NCBI GenBank assembly: GCA_900770015.1 | Contig: CAAGIU010000466.1 | Span: 1 to 30,593 of the forward strand | Length of the DNA: 30,593 bases | Direction: 5' to 3' | From: an uncultured Oscillospiraceae bacterium | GTDB lineage: Bacteria > Bacillota_A > Clostridia > Oscillospirales > Oscillospiraceae | Shown: piece after piece, positions 7,501-14,896 of the stretch | Layout of the letters: each line of letters opens with the position of its first letter | Numbering within the stretch: the stretch's first letter is position 1 | Translations under genes and position numbers: made by a program | Notes under the pieces: generated by a model | The model's database searches: none | What the model was told of the DNA's origin: nothing | The model's input: the letters and a program-made list of their open reading frames with translations, nothing else

Positions 7501-9535
7501 TCTCTCCGGCGTAGACTGCCATGATGCCGGTCCAGCCTTCCACGTTGGTCTGGCCGAAGGTGTTGACACCCATTGCCTGCAGGGTACCGTCTGCGCACAG
7601 GCCCACGGTGTAGTCCGTACCGGCGGCGATGGCGACGATGCCGGTCCATCCTTTCACTTTGCACTGATTGTTGGTATTGCTGCCCACGGCGACCACGGTA
7701 CCGTCCGCCTTCAGACCGACGGTATGGTTTTCGCCTGCGGCGATGGCAATGATGTTCTCCCAGGAGTCCGTATCGCACTGGCCGCTTTCGTTACTGCCTG
7801 CGGTGATAACGGTTCCGTCTGAGCACAGACCGATGCAGTGCTGTGCCGCACCGGTGATGGCGATGATATCCTTCCAGCTGTTCAGATTGCGCTGACTGCT
7901 GGAATTGTCGCCCACGGAGACCAGGGTGCCGTCGGATTTCAGACCGATGGTGGTATTTCCCGCCGCAAAAACAGCAGCCATGTCCGTCCAGTCTTCCACA
8001 TTGCACTGGTCGTAGGTGTTGTCGCCGGTGTACATTTCGGGAATACCGTCGGCGTTCAGCATGACAAAGTGATTCTGTCCTGCGGCAAGCCTGCGGGAAA
8101 GCCCGGCAGCACGCTGCCTTGCCAGATCCTCTGCGGTGAGTACGGGTGCCGGCTCGGTGGTAGCTTCCGTGGTAGCTTCCGTGGTAGGTTCCGTGGTAGG
8201 TTCCGTGGTAGCTTCTGTGGTAGCTTCTGTGGTAGCTTCCGTGGTAGGTTCCGTGGTAGGTTCCGTGGTAGCTTCCGTGGTAGCTTCCGTGGTAGGTTCC
8301 GTGGTAGCTTCTGTGGTAGCTTCTGCGGTAGGCTCCGTGGTAGCTTCCGTGGTAGGCTCCGTGGCAGCTTCCGTGGTGGGCTCAGTTGCAGCTTCCGTTG
8401 TCGGCTCGGTGGTTGGCTGGGATGCCGTCTGCGCTCCCGGTTCCGGAGCCGAGATCCGATTGTTCAGGAACCGGATGCCCAGACCGAGGCAGACTGCGGC
8501 CAGTAGGATCACGAGGATGATGATCGCCACAGGCGGTTTGCGCCCGGGCTTCCGTTTCGGCTTCGGCTCCGGGCGGGGGGAGGATTTCAGCTGATCCAGA
8601 AAATCCTCCATGGACTGGGTGCGTTCCTTTGCCCGGATCTTCAGCGCCTTCTGCAGAGCGGCCAGTACATTTTCCGGCAGAGCCTGAAGCTGGGGAAGAT
8701 CCCAGTTCAGGGTGTCCTCCTCCATGCGGTCCGCCGCCGTGGGGGGCATCTTTCCGGTGATGGTATAGTAAATGGTGGCGGCCAGGGCGTACACGTCACT
8801 CCAGGGGCCGGTGCCGCCGCTGGAGGTGTACTGCTCATAGGGGCTGAAGCCGTGCTTGGTGACCAGCTGGGAGGACAGGCCGTTGCTGACGGAGAAATCC
8901 TTCGCCGCACCCAGGTCCAGAATTTTGATGGTTCCGTCCGGCTGCAGCATGATGTTATCCGGGCTGATATCTCTGTGGATCAGGCCTGCGGCGTGAACCT
9001 TCTGCATGGCGGCGGTGACGCTGAAAAAGATGGGGGCCGCCTGCTCCCAGGTCATGGGGCCGTTGTCCGCCAGGCGTTTCTTCAGCGTCTCGCCATCGGC
9101 GAAGTCCATGATGATATACGCGGAGTCATTTTCCTGAAAGGTATCGCGGACACAGGCGATCTCTGCAATATGATCCACCTGTGCCATCTTCTTGGCTTCC
9201 CGGATGAAGGAATCGATGCCGCTTCGGCGCAGATCCTCTGTGTTGGCGTTTTTTCCCCAGACCAGCGAGGTGTTCAGCACGCTCCGGCTGACCTGGCCGT
9301 TGGGAAAGTATTCTTTGATGGCCACCCGCTTATCCAGCATCAGATCCCAGCCGATATAGGTGATGCCAAAACCACCCTGGCCAAGCATTCTTCCAACCAC
9401 GTATCTTCCGCGGAGAATATGATACAGAGGAAGCGCATGCTCCGGATTGGGCTGCTTTTTGGGGTCAAAGCCGCACAGGGTGCATGGATAGCCTTCCGTG
9501 TGTTTCATGCATCCAAGACATTGGCTGAATTCCAT
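4550..9535 (-). CDS. Giant membrane Ser/Thr kinase with four RCC1-like propellers
   Basis: The order in this 1661-residue protein is as follows. A zinc ribbon (C6, C9, C18, C21). A kinase domain of about 40-315 with Gly loop GQGGFG (52-57), Lys74, HRDISPDN (187-194) and DLG (207-209). A membrane helix at about 335-357. A Thr/Glu/Pro linker (374-462). Then 28 repeats of about 38-40 residues of the type VGLKADGTVVAVG...W..IVAIAAG, which continue to the C-terminus. These fit RCC1/BLIP-II-like beta-propeller blades. Linkers break them into four groups of seven (about 476-735, 782-1060, 1078-1365, 1383-1661). The kinase end should be cytoplasmic and the propellers outside. The gene diverges from the plus-strand operon. 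The start is supported by a GAGGAG site. Ligand unknown; there are no PASTA repeats, so it is not PrkC. Confidence 0.93.
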   Translation of the reverse strand: MEFSQCLGCMKHTEGYPCTLCGFDPKKQPNPEHALPLYHILRGRYVVGRMLGQGGFGITYIGWDLMLDKRVAIKEYFPNGQVSRSVLNTSLVWGKNANTEDLRRSGIDSFIREAKKMAQVDHIAEIACVRDTFQENDSAYIIMDFADGETLKKRLADNGPMTWEQAAPIFFSVTAAMQKVHAAGLIHRDISPDNIMLQPDGTIKILDLGAAKDFSVSNGLSSQLVTKHGFSPYEQYTSSGGTGPWSDVYALAATIYYTITGKMPPTAADRMEEDTLNWDLPQLQALPENVLAALQKALKIRAKERTQSMEDFLDQLKSSPRPEPKPKRKPGRKPPVAIIILVILLAAVCLGLGIRFLNNRISAPEPGAQTASQPTTEPTTEAATEPTTEAATEPTTEATTEPTAEATTEATTEPTTEATTEATTEPTTEPTTEATTEATTEATTEPTTEPTTEATTEATTEPAPVLTAEDLARQRAAGLSRRLAAGQNHFVMLNADGIPEMYTGDNTYDQCNVEDWTDMAAVFAAGNTTIGLKSDGTLVSVGDNSSSQRNLNSWKDIIAITGAAQHCIGLCSDGTVITAGSNESGQCDTDSWENIIAIAAGENHTVGLKADGTVVAVGSNTNNQCKVKGWTGIVAIAAGTDYTVGLCADGTLQAMGVNTFGQTNVEGWTGIMAVYAGENHTVGLRMDGTAIATGDNTFGQCDVTGWTDIVAICAGRTFTIGLKADDTIVIAGVINPAPEEPEEEPSAPSEETEPSTETTPPETTAPPTEAVTEPAEEEIPAWKYALQAATSFAPGNTHIAGVQKDGSAVAIGVTGIYKETKVQNWSDIVAVAAGNCYTVGLKKDGKVITTGRDQFGETKLSTWSNVEKIYAYENCTMGIKTDGTVLVAGDTRGGRENARYWVDIVELADGGTHVVGLKSDGTVIAAGSNHLNECNVDDWTDIVSVAAGDNHTVGLKKDGTVVAVGSNAYGQCGVDGWKDIIAIAACGNYTFGVHANGTVRAVGQTAGKQCNVSGWTGIVAIRTSPKLTVGMKSNGRLVEVGGEDTWNLSAAESWTRLMQPSDRTALMEAAPDEGLEPWEYALQASRSIATGYGHTVGLKTDGTVVAVGAENMYNQSSVNGWTDIVAVYAGRYNTFGLRSNGTLISTGANDHNECNVFVWQNIVDVAPAHNYTLGLKSDGTVYFTGDAGNIGERNFPNIVRGWNRIVDIAAGYEHAVGLRTNGTVTAAGDNIDGKCNVDTWTGIVAIDASDYHTVGLKDDGTVVAVGKSDGGQCAVGDWENIVAISAGLNHTVGLKADGTVVAVGANTQGQCNVNGWRNIVAISAGKDFTVGVKKDGTMIATGNKGESRIAVEDWKHIVVPKEDGVGGFIDTRTDRNLGETFAQALANRVGDIHTIAAGTGFSLGVTEDGKVLTTGLNSYGQCNVGRWDNVIAVAAASNHSIGLQADGTVLAAGSNDKGQGNVVNWSYIIDVVAGENYTVALRADGSVLATGENKYGQCMVGNWEDIVAIAAGTDHTVGLRKNGTVVATGNNEYSKCQVENWTDVVAIAVGKKHTIGLKKDGTILFTGSSSSGQYNVSTWRDIVAIAATDTMCIGMDSEGFLMTTDYADKVIKNLEDIVSFSSSSAHTLCLRKDGTVFATGTNGDKQCNVGSWTNISITGRP
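8150..8416 (-). repeat. 12-bp tandem repeat coding the Thr/Glu/Pro linker
   Basis: Degenerate 12-base units (on the plus strand, TCCGTGGTAGCT-like) run for about 267 bases and encode PTTE/ATTE tetrapeptides. The frame is kept throughout. The linker sits between the membrane helix and the first propeller. Such tracts can gain or lose units by slippage, changing the stalk length. Confidence 0.85.
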
Positions 9536-9762
9536 AATGTGTCTCCTCTTTCCTGTTTTTGCCGTGTTTCAAAAGGGGTCTGGCTACCTCTGTGCCGAAC
9601 CGCAGCCCCGGATTCCATGTGTGCGCTGCCGCAGCCGGAGAAACGATGGCCGTGTTGCTGCTTCGTCAAGCTCCGGTGGGGATTATTCTGAGCGGGAGGG
9701 GATGCCGGGCAGAGTGCCTTACAGACCGTCAGATCCTTCTGCGCTTCTCAAAATTAAGAAAC

Positions 9763-9791
9763 TGTTCATCAATTAATCAGAAAATGTTCAT
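9763..9791. promoter_or_regulatory. Two direct repeats upstream of the operon promoter
   Basis: TGTTCAT occurs at 9763-9769 and 9785-9791, 22 bases apart, about two helical turns. The similarity extends into CAA and TTAA in both copies. They lie just upstream of the -35 box at 9810, a position typical for an activator or regulator. The 417-base gap at 9536-9952 otherwise shows no gene, and no convincing minus-strand promoter for the large kinase. Confidence 0.35.
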
Positions 9792-9809
9792 GCAAATTTA
9801 AAATCTGTC

Positions 9810-9837
9810 TTTACAAATTTTTCCTTTACGATATAAT
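9810..9837 (+). promoter_or_regulatory. Promoter of the ten-gene signalling operon
   Basis: TTTACA (9810-9815) and a perfect TATAAT (9832-9837) are separated by 16 bases in an AT-rich stretch. Transcription would start near 9844, about 110 bases before the first start codon at 9953. No other clear promoter is seen before 26860, so it may serve the whole run. Confidence 0.7.
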
Positions 9838-9952
9838 AAAACAAAAAACAAATTATTGCAATAAAAAAATCCGATGGATTCCATGGTTTTGGATCGGAGG
9901 GAGATCCCACTTTTTTTACAGCAGAAAACAGACGGAAGAGAGAGAAAGCGGC

Positions 9953-11803
9953 ATGAGAATCAATCGCTGCATGAAATGCATGAAGGAAACGGCTCGTTAC
10001 CCCTGTCCCCATTGCGGCTATGACGGGCAGCCCCAGCCGGACTACGCGCTGCGGCAGGGAACGATCCTGAACGGAAAATATCTTGTGGGCTGTGTGCTGG
10101 GGCAGGGCGGATTCGGCCTGACGTATGTGGGCCTGGATCTCTCCCTGGACAGGAAGGTTGCCATCAAGGAGTTCTATCCCAACGGAAGCGTGGTCCGGGC
10201 CGGAGCAACCAGCAGCTTTCTGGTTTGGGGCAGCAACGAACGGTCGGTTCAGCTGCGTAAGGACGGCATGGACGCATTCCTGCGGGAAGCCAGAAAAATG
10301 GCAAAGGTGGATGATATCAGCGGCGTTGTCCGGGTGCGGGAGCTGTTCCGGGAAAACGACACGGCGTACATCGTCATGGATTTTGCCGAGGGAGAGACGC
10401 TGAAATCCCTGCTGAACAAAACCGGCCCGCTGCCGTGGGAAAGGGCAAAGAAAATCTTCCTGCCCGCGCTGGAGACGCTGGCCCAGGTCCATGAGGCCGG
10501 GATCATTCACCGCGATCTGAGTCCGGACAACCTTATGGTTACCCCGGAGGGAAATGTAAAAATCCTGGACCTGGGAGCCGCCAAGGACCTGTCGGTGAAT
10601 TCGGGGGCCAGCTCCATGGTGGTGGCCAAGGGCGGCTTCTCTCCCTGGGAGCAATATACCCAGCGCGGCGGCAGCGGCCCTTGGACGGATGTGTACGCCA
10701 TGGCGGCGACCATGTATTACGCCATTACGGGTGTGCTTCCGCCCACAGCCATTGACCGGATGAATGGGGATCGGATGCAGTGGGATCTGCCCCAGCTGCA
10801 GGCTCTGCCGGGGAATGTGCAGTCGGTGCTGCGCAAAGCCCTGAGCGTTCCGGTAAAGGACCGGTATGGCAGCGCCGCGGAGCTGCTGGCGGCGCTGAAA
10901 GCGTCCATGGCGGCGCCCGCTGCCGGGAAAGCTGCGGTGAAGTCACCGAAGCCGAAACCGCCCTGGGGTGTGCTTCTGCTCTCGGCGGTGCTGATGGCGG
11001 GCATTGTTTACGGATTTACCCATTGCTGGTTCGGCCACAGCTGGCAGGACGGCATGTGCGGCAAATGCGGCGTATTTGAATTTGAACCGGAGAAACCTGC
11101 CCAGGCAGAGCCGGCGTCCTCAAAGCCGCGTTTGCCAGCAGGCGATCCACAGAAGTATGCTGTGGGAGATGTTGTCACCTTCGGCAGTTACCCGCAGACG
11201 CAATCCGGTACGGACAATAACCCCATTGAGTGGCAGGTGCTGGATATTCAGGACGGGAAGGCATTGCTGATCAGCAAATATGCCCTGGACTGCCAGCCAT
11301 ACAATGCATCCGGTATGGATATGACCTGGGAAACCTGCTCGCTGAGAACATGGCTCAATGAAACATTTCTGAATTCCGCCTTCCGTTCTGACGAAGCGGG
11401 AATGATTTTGAAAACCACTGTGACCGCAGATCAGAATCCGAAGAGTACCACATACGCCGGAAAGAATACGCAGGACCGGATCTTCCTTTTGAGCGTTCCG
11501 GAGGCTGAGAAATACCTTGCTTCTGAATTAAATCGACAGTGCCGGGCCACGGAATTTGCCAAGGCGCAGGGCGCATATACCGTTGCGCCCAATGGATACT
11601 GCTGGTGGTGGCTGCGGACACCCGGATATCTCAGCAGTTTTGCTGCGTGTGTTTCCTCTACCGGACGGGTCAATTATAGCGGAACTGCTGTCAACATTAT
11701 GCGCGGAAGTGTCCGCCCTGCAATGTGGGTGAATCTGGATGCGGATATAGAAGTCACGGAAACGGGTACTTCCAGGACGAACCCCATCACCATTGTGGGA
11801 TGA
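9953..11803 (+). CDS. Membrane Ser/Thr kinase with DUF6273 outer domain
   Basis: In this 616-residue protein a zinc ribbon (C6, C9, C18, C21) precedes a kinase domain (about 40-315). The kinase shows loop GQGGFG (50-55), Lys72, HRDLSPDN (186-193), DLG (206-208) and GFSPWEQY in the activation segment. A membrane helix lies at about 337-356. It is followed by a small Cys pair (CGKC, 369-372) and, from about 400, a DUF6273 domain with FGSYPQT, IEWQVLD, RTWLNE, WWWLRTPG and RPAMWV. The kinase should face the cytoplasm and DUF6273 the outside. It is the first gene after the operon promoter, with a weak GA-rich ribosome site. Its N-terminus is very close to that of the kinase at 24956, so the two are paralogues. 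The target is unknown. Confidence 0.92.
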   Translation: MRINRCMKCMKETARYPCPHCGYDGQPQPDYALRQGTILNGKYLVGCVLGQGGFGLTYVGLDLSLDRKVAIKEFYPNGSVVRAGATSSFLVWGSNERSVQLRKDGMDAFLREARKMAKVDDISGVVRVRELFRENDTAYIVMDFAEGETLKSLLNKTGPLPWERAKKIFLPALETLAQVHEAGIIHRDLSPDNLMVTPEGNVKILDLGAAKDLSVNSGASSMVVAKGGFSPWEQYTQRGGSGPWTDVYAMAATMYYAITGVLPPTAIDRMNGDRMQWDLPQLQALPGNVQSVLRKALSVPVKDRYGSAAELLAALKASMAAPAAGKAAVKSPKPKPPWGVLLLSAVLMAGIVYGFTHCWFGHSWQDGMCGKCGVFEFEPEKPAQAEPASSKPRLPAGDPQKYAVGDVVTFGSYPQTQSGTDNNPIEWQVLDIQDGKALLISKYALDCQPYNASGMDMTWETCSLRTWLNETFLNSAFRSDEAGMILKTTVTADQNPKSTTYAGKNTQDRIFLLSVPEAEKYLASELNRQCRATEFAKAQGAYTVAPNGYCWWWLRTPGYLSSFAACVSSTGRVNYSGTAVNIMRGSVRPAMWVNLDADIEVTETGTSRTNPITIVG

Positions 11804-11885
11804 AGCTCCCCGGCATCCATGGGCACGTTTGCGGACCCCGGTGACAGGGGTGCACAATAAAACAGAGAGAACGGAGGCGGAACAC

Positions 11886-13229
11886 ATGAAAAGACGCATC
11901 AGCACGCTTCTGCTGGTCATGGCGATGATAGCAGCGCTGGTGCTTCCGGTATCATCAGAAAGCCTGATATCCACGGACGACTTCCCGGATGTGCTGGCCC
12001 GGGCCAAGCAGGGCGTTGTTCAGCTGTACAGCGTGGGGTATTCCCACGGAAGCCCTGTGGCCAGCTGGACAGGCTCCGGCTTTGCGGTGGGTAAATCCGG
12101 GCAGGACAGCAATGTTTTCGTGACGAACTGGCATTGCGTCACCGGCAGCGGAGAATTTTCGGTGAGCAATACCCGGGTGTGGATTCTGAAGGAGGACTGC
12201 TCCATCAGCAGAGTGGACGGGTCGCCCGATCCGGCGCGCTCGGTGGAATGCGAGGTCCTGAAGACCACCTCAGGCTACCCCGACTATGCCATCATCCGGG
12301 CAAAGACATCGGTTTCCGGCTACAAGGCGCTGCCGCTCATGGCATCGGATGATGTCCCGGACGGCACCACCGTGTATGCTCTGGGCTATCCCGGCGAAAT
12401 GGATGACATCAGCGCCACCCATTCGGGCATCGATGACATCACCAGCACCGACGGCATCGTATCCAAGCACATGGTTTTCACGGAGGCCGGCGATACCAGG
12501 GTGCTGCTTCATACGGCGGTGATCTCCCACGGCAATTCCGGCGGCCCGCTGATCACGTCCCAGGGCGCCGTGGTGGGAATCAACACCTACGGCACCAGCG
12601 TGGATGCGGATCGCTACTACGCGGTGTATTCGGACTATGCGATGCAGGGCCTGGATGACCTGGGCATTGACTATGAAATCTACAAGGGAAAAACCACCCG
12701 GCTTTCCACGGCGGCAATCGTGGGCATTGCGGTTGTGGCGGGTGCTGCGGTAATTGCAGTCACCGTCATGATTATGGCAAAGCAGCGAAAAGAGGATCAG
12801 AATACCATGCAGGAGGCGTTGAGCCGTGCGGTTGCTGAGCTTCATGCCGTTGAGGAGCGCCGCCAGAGAGAAGCGGCTGCCCGTCACGCGGAGGCGAGAA
12901 ACAGAGCGGCGGTGTCTTCCGCATCTGAGTATTCTTTGAAGCTGCCCGACAGTCAGGTGAAGCCCATTCCAAAGACCGGAATGACCATCGGACGCAGCAG
13001 AAGGTGCACCCTGGCGCTGCCGGAGAATATGCCCGGCGTCAGCGGCCGCCACTGCAAGCTGGTGTTTATGCAGGGAAGACTGGTGGTCATCGACCAGGGC
13101 TCCACCTACGGTACCCTGATCCACGGGCAGAAAATTCCGCCCAATCAGCCGGTGGCTTTGCGGGTGGGCTCGTCGTTTGCGCTGGGCGGCCAGCAAAATA
13201 CATTCACAATTTTAGAAAGAGAAAAATAG
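11886..13229 (+). CDS. Membrane trypsin-like protease with cytoplasmic FHA domain
   Basis: This 447-residue protein has a signal peptide (about 1-24), then a chymotrypsin/HtrA-type protease domain. The catalytic triad is His83 (TNWHC), Asp133 (YPDYAI) and Ser218 (HGNSGG). A membrane helix follows at 275-298, then a charged, probably coiled-coil stretch (about 300-340) and a C-terminal FHA domain. The FHA keeps the phosphothreonine-binding signatures IGRS (368-371), SGRH (386-389) and a STYGT loop (406-410). No PDZ domain is seen. The topology places proteolysis outside and phosphopeptide reading inside, so kinase signals could recruit or control an outer protease. The start is fixed by GGAGG eight bases upstream; an in-frame upstream codon would bury the signal peptide. 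All catalytic residues are present. Confidence 0.92.
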   Translation: MKRRISTLLLVMAMIAALVLPVSSESLISTDDFPDVLARAKQGVVQLYSVGYSHGSPVASWTGSGFAVGKSGQDSNVFVTNWHCVTGSGEFSVSNTRVWILKEDCSISRVDGSPDPARSVECEVLKTTSGYPDYAIIRAKTSVSGYKALPLMASDDVPDGTTVYALGYPGEMDDISATHSGIDDITSTDGIVSKHMVFTEAGDTRVLLHTAVISHGNSGGPLITSQGAVVGINTYGTSVDADRYYAVYSDYAMQGLDDLGIDYEIYKGKTTRLSTAAIVGIAVVAGAAVIAVTVMIMAKQRKEDQNTMQEALSRAVAELHAVEERRQREAAARHAEARNRAAVSSASEYSLKLPDSQVKPIPKTGMTIGRSRRCTLALPENMPGVSGRHCKLVFMQGRLVVIDQGSTYGTLIHGQKIPPNQPVALRVGSSFALGGQQNTFTILEREK

Positions 13230-13241
13230 GAGGAACAAACT

Positions 13242-14006
13242 ATGAGTATGTTCGAGGCTGTAAAAAGTGTATTTGGGCATTATGCCACCTTCCGGGGGAG
13301 AGCAAGACGGTCGGAATACTGGTATTTCGTCCTGTTCAACATCCTTGTCAACATTTTAGCCGTCGTTCTGGTGACTGTCGGCGTGACGATGGAGAGCGCG
13401 GCTGTTTCCGGCATCGTGGGTCTGGCTTTATTGGTGTATGGTCTGGCGTCCATTCTGCCCTCCCTGGCGCTGCTGTGCAGAAGACTGCATGATACCGGAA
13501 AATCCGGCGCGTATATATTCTTCGTATTGATCCCTGTTGTGGGCTCGATCCTGCTGCTGGTCTGGATGTTCCAGGACGGCGACCCCGCGACCAATCAGTA
13601 CGGCCCCAGCCCCAAAGCACCTCAGAGCTATAGCTATGATGCTCCGGCGGCTTCCACGGCGGAGGTATCGTCCATTCCCACCGCCCTTCCCGCCACACCT
13701 CCCACGGCGAAGACTTCTCTGCCGGATCATATGGTTCGGCTGCCCAACGGCGCGATCATCCCGGTGAGCTGCAGCGCCACGGTTGGCCGGTCCCAGAGCT
13801 GCGAGGTTTGCCTGTCCGGCTACAATGCTGTCAGCGGACGGCACTGCATGCTGGAAGTGCGAAATGGTGTGATGTATGTCACCGATCTTGGCTCCACCAA
13901 CGGCACCTATATCCGCGGAGAGAAGCTTGCCGCCAATATGCCCGTCAGAGTGGACAAGGGTACATCCATCGATTTGGGCAGAAGCTGCAGCGTGACTATC
14001 TGCTGA
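13242..14006 (+). CDS. DUF805 membrane protein with C-terminal FHA domain
   Basis: This 254-residue protein begins with a DUF805 domain (about 1-125): an FRGRARRSEYW motif and hydrophobic segments near 27-47, 57-77 and 90-110, with RRLHDTGKSG between the last two. After a Pro/Ala-rich linker comes a FHA domain (about 165-254) with VGRS (181-184), SGRH (198-201) and LGSTNGTY (216-223), a complete phosphothreonine-binding set. DUF805 has no assigned activity. Here it probably anchors the FHA domain to the inner face of the membrane. The gene starts 12 bases after the protease stop, with its AGGAGG site overlapping that stop region, so it is surely co-transcribed and probably co-translated with it. 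Confidence 0.9.
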   Translation: MSMFEAVKSVFGHYATFRGRARRSEYWYFVLFNILVNILAVVLVTVGVTMESAAVSGIVGLALLVYGLASILPSLALLCRRLHDTGKSGAYIFFVLIPVVGSILLLVWMFQDGDPATNQYGPSPKAPQSYSYDAPAASTAEVSSIPTALPATPPTAKTSLPDHMVRLPNGAIIPVSCSATVGRSQSCEVCLSGYNAVSGRHCMLEVRNGVMYVTDLGSTNGTYIRGEKLAANMPVRVDKGTSIDLGRSCSVTIC

Positions 14007-14028
14007 GCGGTTTTTTGATTGTCGTTTA

Positions 14029-14058
14029 TTGACAGCTGCTCTTGAAAACGGCTGTCAA
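14029..14058 (+). other. Intercistronic hairpin
   Basis: TTGACAGC (14029-14036) and GCTGTCAA (14051-14058) form a perfect 8-bp stem, followed by an A-rich tract. It lies in the 146-base gap before the zinc-ribbon FHA gene, the widest gap in the first half of the operon. It lacks a downstream T-run on the plus strand, so it may be a processing or stability element rather than a terminator. Confidence 0.4.
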
Positions 14059-14152
14059 AAAAATAAAGCAGCACCGTGCAATTCGTCTGCTGAGCGTGCT
14101 TGCCGGATTATGCGGTGCGGCAAAAAAAGAACAGAACATGGAGGATACTATT

Positions 14153-14896
14153 ATGGAAATCATTCGTTGTGCAAACGGCCATTTTTACGATGCGGAGCAG
14201 TGCTCCAGCTGCCCCACCTGCGCAAAGGAGCAGGGCGGCGCTTCTCCTTTTGTTTTTGAAACCGATTCCACCGCACCCCTGGGCGTAACGGCTCCCACGG
14301 CTCCCGTGACGCCTGTGGACGACATCGGAGCAACGGTTCCCCTGGGCGGCAACGGCGGCGCGGTTTCCGGCGGTATGGACAATATTATGGGCACCTCCGC
14401 TTTCGGCCAGGGTGCGCCCAGCATCACCGTGCCCATCAATCAGCCCAATCCCGGCGTCGGTGCCCAGGATTACGGCGTGACCACTCCTGTGGTTCCCGCT
14501 GGCTGGGTTAAGGACAAGGACAATGGAGGGGCAACCGTGCAGAATGTTCCCTTCAGACCCGTTGTGGGCTGGCTGGTGTGCATCGAGGGCAATTCCAAGG
14601 GCGCGGACTACCGCATCCACAGCCAGAACAATTTCATCGGCCGTGGTCAGCACATGGACATCTGCATCACCGGCGACAATACCATCAGCGCCGAGCGGGC
14701 GGCAGTCATCGCCTATGACGACCGGGAGAATATGTTCTTCTTCGGCATCGGCAACGGTCACAATCTGGTCTATGTCAACGGCAAGGTGACCCTGAACACC
14801 GTTGTTCTTCAGCCGTTCGACGAGCTGACCATCGGCGAGACCAAGCTGCTGTTCGTGCCGTTGTGCAGCGAGAGGTTTACTTGGAATGGCAGGTAA
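14153..14896 (+). CDS. Zinc-ribbon protein with divergent FHA domain
   Basis: This 247-residue soluble protein opens with a CxxxH...CxxC motif (C6, H10, C20, C23), a likely zinc ribbon. A long Thr/Pro/Gly-rich, probably disordered segment (30-130) contains two TxPLG motifs (TAPLG at 40-44, TVPLG at 61-65). A C-terminal FHA-like domain follows (about 135-240). That domain has a GRG loop (163-165) and NG near 209. The usual SRxH is ISAER (178-182), so the His is replaced and phosphothreonine binding may be weak or altered. The Thr motifs could be kinase targets, making this an adaptor, but that is inference. GGAGG precedes 14153; an earlier ATG at 14138 overlaps that site. The gene overlaps the PP2C gene by 11 bases. 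Confidence 0.85.
   Translation: MEIIRCANGHFYDAEQCSSCPTCAKEQGGASPFVFETDSTAPLGVTAPTAPVTPVDDIGATVPLGGNGGAVSGGMDNIMGTSAFGQGAPSITVPINQPNPGVGAQDYGVTTPVVPAGWVKDKDNGGATVQNVPFRPVVGWLVCIEGNSKGADYRIHSQNNFIGRGQHMDICITGDNTISAERAAVIAYDDRENMFFFGIGNGHNLVYVNGKVTLNTVVLQPFDELTIGETKLLFVPLCSERFTWNGR

Noticed and set aside
4406..7822. A 1138-codon open frame on the plus strand
   Set aside because: It lies antisense to the RCC1-repeat kinase. The biased codons and repeats of that gene keep the opposite strand free of stops. The antisense product is a repetitive shadow with no ribosome site or domain of its own.
9953..11803. PrkC/Stk1-type cell-wall kinase
   Set aside because: No PASTA domains are present, and the HRD(I/L)SPDN and zinc-ribbon features differ from PrkC.
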